From: Calliopum simillimum | Lineage: Eukaryota; Arthropoda; Insecta; Diptera; Lauxaniidae | DNA length: 64,000 bases | Assembly: GCA_951812925.1 (NCBI GenBank) | Contig: OX638368.1 | Coordinates: 80,892,909 to 80,956,908 of the forward strand | Direction: 5' to 3' | Shown here: piece after piece, positions 56,001-64,000 of the stretch | Layout: each line of letters begins with the position of its first letter | Numbering within the stretch: position 1 is the first letter of the stretch | Notes under the pieces: model-generated | Seen by the model: only the letters and a program-made list of their open reading frames with translations | Told to the model about the DNA's origin: nothing | The model's database searches: none | Position numbers and translations under genes: made by a program

Positions 56001-59000
56001 TTTGTTTTCCTATAAAAAAATGTGCTAATGAAGGAAATGAGGTATAAATTGCATATTAAATCAAATGAAATTGATTAGGATTTCATAATTTGTTACAAAA
56101 ACTATAAGTTAATAAGACATTTTTTGGAAAAATAGTGCTTTAAAAATAAAAAACTGGTCAAAATTTTTGAAAATACGCCATATCTCGAAAATGTTGACTC
56201 GGATTTAAAATTTTTGTAAAACAATTTTGTAGTGTGTTAAAATACCTTTCATATGACTGCGATGTGGCATCAATGGATCAAAGAGTATTTGCCGGAGTTA
56301 ACTCGTAGAACAAAATGGTGCCTTCCGTCTACGCCTATTTCGCTTGGATGTCTTGTTTTGATTTGCGATGCAAATGCTCCAAGATCACAGTGGAACCGTG
56401 GCCGAGTCGTGAAGTTGTTTACGGGTGGAGATGGTATTGCACGCTCAGCTGAAGTGAAATCGACTGCAGGTACTTACAAAAGGCCTGTCTCCAAGCTGGC
56501 AGTATTAGACGTGAAAGAGACTGATGATTCAGAGATGGTGGTGAAGCCTCCCCCTGGTCAGTTCACGGAGGCGGGGATGTCGAAGATTTAAGGTTCACCC
56601 TACTGACGGTAATGCAGCGCGCGGCCACTTATGTCAAAAGAACAACAAAAGAGAGACAAAGTATTCTGTATGTTATTTTTATTGGCAAACAGTTATTCGA
56701 AAATGTAAATTTGATCTATGTATACGTTTATGTATTTAATTTTATATCCGTTATTTGTGAGGCTATAAAGCCAGGTTTTTGAATTGTTAAATTCTTTTCT
56801 ATTTGGTGCAGCAGAAAACAAAGTAAGGCATTTTGATTTGGTAAACTTTAATTTTATTTTATCCTTTGATTTTATTAATTTTCTGCACCAATTTGTGTAT
56901 TTTATTTTCTGTATTTTATGTTAACTTTTTATAGAGAATAAACCCACATCCACATTGTATGAGTAAATTTTGGACGTTGTCGTCATTGAGTTTTGGGAAG
57001 TTTATTCATTGCTGTAGCCATCTGAAAAAGCAACAATATCTGTTTTTGATATCATTTTGATATCTTTTTCTGATATCATGGTGATATACAAAAAGCGTTA
57101 CATTCCGTATATCACTGTGATATCCTTTTTTTATCAAAATTTTGTATGTCACTGACAAATTTTTGATATCATTTTGATATATTTTTGATATACTTTTTTT
57201 GATCGGGTCAGTACACTTTTATAGGGCTATTCTGGCTAAGACAGCAGAAAGTCTTTCTGAATACATGTCAGAATTACTTTCTAAGATTCCCGAAGACATT
57301 CAGTATTCTGGCGCAGAAATCTTTTAGAAAAAGCTCATAAATTCACCACATAAAAGCTTTCGAGGTGAACTTGTCAAATTGAGCAAACTAACATGGTTGA
57401 ATTGCTCTGGTTGCAGCGATAACAAATGCTGCTTCTTCTTAAACTACCAAAATGTCAAAATTCTTTGTTTTGATTATAGACTTTTGATAGATAGCAAGGC
57501 AAGATGCCGGGTTACATTTTTTATTTTGACATGCAAAATAAGTTCTTCCTGCGCGCCGCCATATAATATTGTGCAGAAATTGTTGCTATATGTTTTTACA
57601 CAAACTTTTCTTTTCTTTTGTAACTATTAGAACAAATATTAAACCAAAGTAGTTCTAATTTTGTTTTTCCCTTTATCATTATCACTCATACAAACAAAAA
57701 TTTAACAACTGCCAAATCTTAGGCAACAATTTTACTTTAAAAACTGTTGTTGTTTTTTTATATTTTTTTTTGCCCAAATAGGACTCTCAAAATTAATTAC
57801 AACAACAGCAACAGAAAGTTCTGGTCAAACCTACTTTCGGAGATATAGCCATCGGAAGATCGGGATATAGCTTTTATGAAAACCAGTAAAAGTTCAGAAT
57901 CCCTTAATGTATTTTAATAATATTGGTGTCATATGAAAGGTATTTTAACTGGCTATAAAAACGATATGCAAAAGTTTTAAATCCGAGTCATGGTTTTGGA
58001 GATATGGCGAATTTTCGAAAATTTTTACCAGTTTTTTGTTTTTAATGCACTATTTTTCCAAAAATGTCTTATTAACAAAAACGGCATATGAACGGTAATT
58101 TAATAAGCTACAATACTGAACAAAAAATTTTCTAAATCTGCTCGTAGATTTCGAGATATTACGATTTTTCTGAAATTTGGGCCGATTTTTTTTCCCACAG
58201 TAATTTGGCATAAGAGTAGGAGTAAGTGGGCGGCTTCGGCCGCAGCTCCGGATTTAAAACTCCCAAAAATCCAATACCAGCTTCACGGCGGTCTTTGGCC
58301 GCGAATCAGTCTATAATATATCCATCAAATAGTTTGCTAGCAAAATTCCAAATTTCCGTTGTTGTTGTTCATGAAAATTTCTTTGGCTTACTTTTTTGTT
58401 TTCCTATAAAAAAATGTGCTAATGAAGGAAATGAGGTATAAATTGCATATTAAATCAAATGAAATTGATTAGGATTTCATAATTTGTTACAAAAACTATA
58501 AGTTAATAAGACATTTTTTGGAAAAATAGTGCTTTAAAAATAAAAAACTGGTCAAAATTTTTGAAAATACGCCATATCTCGAAAATGTTGACTCGGATTT
58601 AAAATTTTTGTAAAACAATTTTGTAGTGTGTTAAAATACCTTTCATATGACTGCGATGTGGCATCAATGGATCAAAGAGTATTTGCCGGAGTTAACTCGT
58701 AGAACAAAATGGTGCCTTCCGTCTACGCCTATTTCGCTTGGATGTCTTGTTTTGATTTGCGATGCAAATGCTCCAAGATCACAGTGGAACCGTGGCCGAG
58801 TCGTGAAGTTGTTTACGGGTGGAGATGGTATTGCACGCTCAGCTGAAGTGAAATCGACTGCAGGTACTTACAAAAGGCCTGTCTCCAAGCTGGCAGTATT
58901 AGACGTGAAAGAGACTGATGATTCAGAGATGGTAGTGAAGCCTCCCCCTGGTCAGTTCACGGAGGCGGGGATGTCGAAGATTTAAGGTTCACCCTACTGA

Positions 59001-62000
59001 CGGTAATGCAGCGCGCGGCCACTTATGTCAAAAGAACAACAAAAGAGAGACAAAGTATTCTGTATGTTATTTGTATTGGCAAACAGTTATTCGAAAATGT
59101 AAATTTGATCTATGTATACGTTTATGTATTTAATTTTATATCCGTTATTTGTGAGGCTATAAAGCCAGGTTTTTGAATTGTTAAATTCTTTTCTATTTGG
59201 TGCAGCAGAAAACAAAGTAAGGCATTTTGATTTGGTAAACTTTAATTTTATTTTATCCTTTGATTTTATTAATTTTCTGCACCAATTTGTGTATTTTATT
59301 TTCTGTATTTTATGTTAACTTTTTATAGAGAATAAACCCACATCCACATTGTATGAGTAAATTTTGGACGTTGTCGTCATTGAGTTTTGGGAAGTTTATT
59401 CATTGCTGTAGCCATCTGAAAAAGCAACAATATCTGTTTTTGATATAATTTTGATATATTTTTCTGATATCATGGTGATATACAAAAAGCGTTACATTCC
59501 GTATATCACTGTGATATCCTTTTTTTATCAAAATTTTGTATGTCACTGACAAATTTTTGATATCATTTTGATATATTTTTGATATACTTTTTTTGATCGG
59601 GTCAGTACACTTTTATAGGGCTATTCTGGCTAAGACAGCAGAAAGTCTTTCTGAATACATGTCAGAATTACTTTCTAAGATTCCCGAAGACATTCAGTAT
59701 TCTGGCGCAGAAATCTTTTAGAAAAAGCTCATAAATTCACCACATAAAAGCTTTCGAGGTGAACTTGTCAAATTGAGCAAACTAACATGGTTGAATTGCT
59801 CTGGTTGCAGCGATAACAAATGCTGCTTCTTCTTAAACTACCAAAATGTCAAAATTCTTTGTTTTGATTATAGACTTTTGATAGATAGCAAGGCAAGATG
59901 CCGGGTTACATTTTTTATTTTGACATGCAAAATAAGTTCTTCCTGCGCGCCGCCATATAATATTGTGCAGAAATTGTTGCTATATGTTTTTACACAAACT
60001 TTTCTTTTCTTTTGTAACTATTAGAACAAATATTAAACCAAAGTAGTTCTAATTTTGTTTTTCCCTTTATCATTATCACTCATACAAACAAAAATTTAAC
60101 AACTGCCAAACTTAGGCAACAATTTTACTTTAAAAACTGTTGTTGTTTTTTTATATTTTTTTTTTGCCCAAATAGGACTCTCAAAATTAATTACAACAAC
60201 AGCAACAGAAAGTTCTGGTCAAACCTACTTTCGGAGATATAGCCATCCGAAGATCGGGATATAGCTTTTATGAAAACCAGTAAAAGTTCAGAATCCCTTA
60301 ATGTATTTTAATAATATTGGTGTCATATGAAAGGTATTTTAACTGGCTATAAAAACGATATGCAAAAGTTTTAAATCCGAGTCATGGTTTTGGAGATATG
60401 GCGAATTTTCGAAAATTTTTACCAGTTTTTTGTTTTTAATGCACTATTTTTCCAAAAATGTCTTATTAACAAAAACGGCATATGAAAGGTAATTTAATAA
60501 GCTACAATACTGAACAAAAAATTTTCTAAATCTGCTCGTAGTTTTCGAGATATTACGATTTTTCTGAAATTTGGGCCGATTTTTTTTCCCACAGTAATTT
60601 GGCATAAGAGTAGGAGTAAGTGGGCGGCTTCGGCCGCAGCTCCGGATTTAAAACTCCCAAAAATCCAATACCGGCTTCACGGCGGTCTTCGGCCGCGAAT
60701 CAGTCTATAATATATCCATCAAATAGTTTGCTAGCAAAATTCCAAATTTCCGTTGTTGTTGTTCATGAAAATTTCTTTGGCTTACTTTTTTGTTTTCCTA
60801 TAAAAAAATGTGCTAATGAAGGAAATGAGGTATAAATTGCATATTAAATCAAATGAAATTGATTAGGATTTCATAATTTGTTACAAAAACTATAAGTTAA
60901 TAAGACATTTTTTGGAAAAATAGTGCTTTAAAAATAAAAAACTGGTCAAAATTTTTGAAAATACGCCATATCTCGAAAATGTTGACTCGGATTTAAAATT
61001 TTTGTAAAACAATTTTGTAGTGTGTTAAAATACCTTTCATATGACTGCGATGTGGCATCAATGGATCAAAGAGTATTTGCCGGAGTTAACTCGTAGAACA
61101 AAATGGTGCCTTCCGTCTACGCCTATTTCGCTTGGATGTCTTGTTTTGATTTGCGATGCAAATGCTCCAAGATCACAGTGGAACCGTGGCCGAGTCGTGA
61201 AGTTGTTTACGGGTGGAGATGGTATTGCACGCTCAGCTGAAGTGAAATCGACTGCAGGTACTTACAAAAGGCCTGTCTCCAAGCTGGCAGTATTAGACGT
61301 GAAAGAGACTGATGATTCAGAGATGGTGGTGAAGCCTCCCCCTGGTCAGTTCACGGAGGCGGGGATGTCGAAGATTTAAGGTTCACCCTACTGACGGTAA
61401 TGCAGCGCGCGGCCACTTATGTCAAAAGAACAACAAAAGAGAGACAAAGTATTCTGTATGTTATTTTTATTGCCAAACAGTTATTCGAAAATGTAAATTT
61501 GATCTATGTATACGTTTATGTATTTAATTTTATATCCGTTATTTGTGAGGCTATAAAGCCAGGTTTTTGAATTGTTAAATTCTTTTCTATTTGGTGCAGC
61601 AGAAAACAAAGTAAGGCATTTTGATTTGGTAAACTTTAATTTTATTTTATCCTTTGATTTTATTAATTTTCTGCACCAATTTGTGTATTTTATTTTCTGT
61701 ATTTTATGTTAACTTTTTATAGAGAATAAACCCACATCCACATTGTATGAGTAAATTTTGGACGTTGTCGTCATTGAGTTTTGGGAAGTTTATTCATTGC
61801 TGTAGCCATCTGAAAAAGCAACAATATCTGTTTTTGATATCATTTTGATATATTTTTCTGATATCATGGTGATATACAAAAAGCGTTACATTCCGTATAT
61901 CACTGTGATATCCTTTTTTTATCAAAATTTTGTATGTCACTGACAAATTTTTGATATCATTTTGATATATTTTTGATATACTTTTTTTGATCGGGTCAGT

Positions 62001-63547
62001 ACACTTTTATAGGGCTATTCTGGCTAAGACAGCAGAAAGTCTTTCTGAATACATGTCAGAATTACTTTCTAAGATTCCCGAAGACATTCAGTATTCTGGC
62101 GCAGAAATCTTTTAGAAAAAGCTCATAAATTCACCACATAAAAGCTTTCGAGGTGAACTTGTCAAATTGAGCAAACTAACATGGTTGAATTGCTCTGGTT
62201 GCAGCGATAACAAATGCTGCTTCTTCTTAAACTACCAAAATGTCAAAATTCTTTGTTTTGATTATAGACTTTTGATAGATAGCAAGGCAAGATGCCGGGT
62301 TACATTTTTTATTTTGACATGCAAAATAAGTTCTTCCTGCGCGCCGCCATATAATATTGTGCAGAAATTGTTGCTATATGTTTTTACACAAACTTTTCTT
62401 TTCTTTTGTAACTATTAGAACAAATATTAAACCAAAATAGTTCTAATTTTGTTTTTCCCTTTATCATTATCACTCATACAAACAAAAATTTAACAACTGC
62501 CAAATCTTAGGCAACAATTTTACTTTAAAAACTGTTGTTGTTTTTTTATATTTTTTTTTGCCCAAATAGGACTCTCAAAATTAATTACAACAACAGCAAC
62601 AGAAAGTTCTGGTCAAACCTACTTTCGGAGATATAGCCATCGGAAGATCGGGATATAGCTTTTATGAAAACCAGTAAAAGTTCAGAATCCCTTAATGTAT
62701 TTTAATAATATTGGTGTCATATGAAAGGTATTTTAACTGGCTATAAAAACGATATGCAAAAGTTTTAAATCCGAGTCATGGTTTTGGAGATATGGCGAAT
62801 TTTCGAAAATTTTTACCAGTTTTTTGTTTTTAATGCACTATTTTTCCAAAAATGTCTTATTAACAAAAACGGCATATGAAAGGTAATTTAATAAGCTACA
62901 ATACTGAACAAAAAATTTTCTAAATCTGCTCGTAGTTTTCGAGATATTACGATTTTTCTGAAATTTGGGCCGATTTTTTTTCCCACAGTAATTTGGCATA
63001 AGAGTAGGAGTAAGTGGGCGGCTTCGGCCGCAGCTCCGGATTTAAAACTCCCAAAAATCCAATACCGGCTTCACGGCGGTCTTCGGCCGCGAATCAGTCT
63101 ATAATATATCCATCAAATAGTTTGCTAGCAAAATTCCAAATTTCCGTTGTTGTTGTTCATGAAAATTTCTTTGGCTTACTTTTTTGTTTTCCTATAAAAA
63201 AATGTGCTAATGAAGGAAATGAGGTATAAATTGCATATTAAATCAAATGAAATTGATTAGGATTTCATAATTTGTTACAAAAACTATAAGTTAATAAGAC
63301 ATTTTTTGGAAAAATAGTGCTTTAAAAATAAAAAACTGGTCAAAATTTTTGAAAATACGCCATATCTCGAAAATGTTGACTCGGATTTAAAATTTTTGTA
63401 AAACAATTTTGTAGTGTGTTAAAATACCTTTCATATGCCAGCAATATTATCAAAATCCAGCCAGCTGTTCCGAACTTATATCGGTTTTTATTAAAGCTAT
63501 ATCCCGATCTTTCGATGGCTATATCTCCGAAAGTAGATCCGACCAGA
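53032..63547. mobile_element. Foldback element split by the tandem array
   Basis: The left end TCTGGTCAAACCTACTTTCG (53032) pairs with the right end reversed, TCTGGTCGGATCTACTTTCG (63547). The arms continue through GGAGATATAGCCATC, ATCCCGATCTT-like text, TGATATGAAAGGTATTTTAA and AAAAACTGG. The left arm and centre (53032-53860) recur in every array copy; the distal right arm (63437-63547) is present once. The GC-rich core is at 53410-53535. Related to the foldback at 26.1-26.8 kb through GCTCGTAGTTTTCGAGATAT. Confidence 0.85.
53859..54197 (+). pseudogene. Junction-created 112-codon frame (integrase C-terminal fragment)
   Basis: At each unit junction the foldback's CATAT joins GACTGCG, giving a new ATG in frame with the integrase tail, so a 112-codon frame opens (also 56253-56591, 58647-58985, 61041-61379). 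In the parent BEL gene the same codon is AAG. The product would be the integrase C-terminal region only, without catalytic residues. There is no evidence of expression; an LTR copy lies immediately downstream, not upstream. Confidence 0.75.
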
Positions 63548-63925
63548 CATTTTTGATTATAGTTTCTTTCTTAAAATTAAAAGTTTAATAAGCCAAATTA
63601 GGTTTGAAAAGAAAATATTAACAGTCGATAATCTAACATTAAGCCCAGCTGTTTTATGATAAAAAATTATAAACAAGCAATAAAATAAAATTTTTCATAA
63701 TTCTGCACTTTTCACATAATAAAAACCTGACAGCAAGCAACTAATAGTTTTAAGATCGCTCTAAGATCTCCTACGTAGCAGGTATTAAAAGTCGTATTCA
63801 TAAAGACGGAAAAGAGCTTTCGAAATGCTGCCAGAATACCAAAACATCTTCGTTGCTACTTTCGTAGCAGTGAATACTGTGGTGAGCTGTTTGACAGCTC
63901 TAATACTGTCGCCAGAATAGCCCTA

Positions 63926-64000
63926 TTAATCTCTTAAGAAAAGATTTCAACGGGTGCACATCGTGCGGAAATGAAAATGGCTTGGAAATTCGATTGGTTT
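63926..64000. mobile_element. TTTTACATTA MITE, copy 3, right continuation
   Basis: After TTA, the text TTAAGAAAAGATTTCAACGG to CGGAAATGAAAATGGCTTG matches copies 1 and 2 (41855 and 42635), so copy 3 resumes here and runs out of the window. Confidence 0.85.

Larger units (their letters stand above)
51467..63436. repeat. Tandem array: five copies of a 2,394-bp unit
   Basis: Copies are at 51467-53860, 53861-56254, 56255-58648, 58649-61042 and 61043-63436, each exactly 2,394 bp and about 99% identical. Each unit contains the last third of the BEL integrase, the 3' LTR (440 bp), the right end of CCCGATC element B, the left part of the TTA-flanked element and most of its internal foldback. The unit starts GACTGCGATGTGG and ends TACCTTTCATAT. 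Neither border is a transposon end. Copy 1 is continuous with intact BEL on the left, copy 5 with the foldback on the right, so the ancestral order is preserved outside the array. Confidence 0.97.
52434..63925. mobile_element. TTA-flanked element (GGGCTATTCTGGC ends), expanded by the array
   Basis: Inverted ends TAGGGCTATTCTGGC at 52434 and, reversed, at 63925, flanked by TTA (52431-52433, 63926-63928). A TTA duplication is the PIF/Harbinger target, so a non-autonomous element of that superfamily is likely, but no transposase is present. Without the extra array copies it would be about 1.9 kb. It contains a foldback (53032 onward). Confidence 0.8.

Overview
The window is AT-rich nuclear DNA from an insect, most likely a higher fly (Diptera). 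The reasons are the intron-containing nuclear genes, the fly-like proteins (eL15, the complex I AGGG subunit, P32, RRP12) and the mix of hAT, Tc1/mariner, BEL/Pao, Ty3/Gypsy and L2/CR1-type elements. The species cannot be fixed from the sequence alone. Almost everything is repeat, nested several layers deep, as in pericentromeric heterochromatin.

Two host genes look functional. ND-AGGG (+ strand) has exons at 17098-17198, 17267-17390 and 29552-29623; its second intron is 12.2 kb of nested transposons. RpL15 (- strand) has exons at 40407-40715 and 39638-39943, gives exactly 204 residues, and carries a small DNA element in its intron. From memory, both orthologues are heterochromatic genes in Drosophila melanogaster, so the window may be an old, conserved heterochromatic neighbourhood.

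Layout. 1-3.95 kb: a complete hAT transposon with intact transposase and an 8-bp target duplication, inserted into an older hAT gene. 5.6-15.3 kb: a GATATCA-rich element (ends CCCGATC/GATCGGG) holding a BEL/Pao-type LTR element whose LTRs are nearly identical, while its interior is decayed and contains intron-bearing fragments of host genes (P32, a TANGO2-like gene, RRP12). 15.4-16.9 kb: a DD37E mariner relic and a foldback. 17.1-29.6 kb: ND-AGGG, with an L2/CR1-group retrotransposon, large foldbacks, a TA-flanked 888-bp element and a hAT MITE in its intron. 29.9-31.2 kb: a foldback. 32.3-35.0 kb: a 5'-truncated Ty3/Gypsy element with 3' LTR. 36.1-39.1 kb: a 3-kb foldback around a 421-bp tandem repeat. 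39.6-40.7 kb: RpL15. 41.6-64 kb: three tandem MITE copies, the third split by a second CCCGATC element (with a BEL/Pao element inside) and by a TTA-flanked element.

The right end is dominated by a 2,394-bp unit repeated five times (51467-63436). It fuses the end of the BEL integrase, the BEL 3' LTR, the CCCGATC element end and most of a foldback. All five copies have the same length. Shared single-base variants show that copies 2+3 and 4+5 are a duplicated dimer, so this looks like a young satellite with higher-order structure that ignores transposon boundaries.
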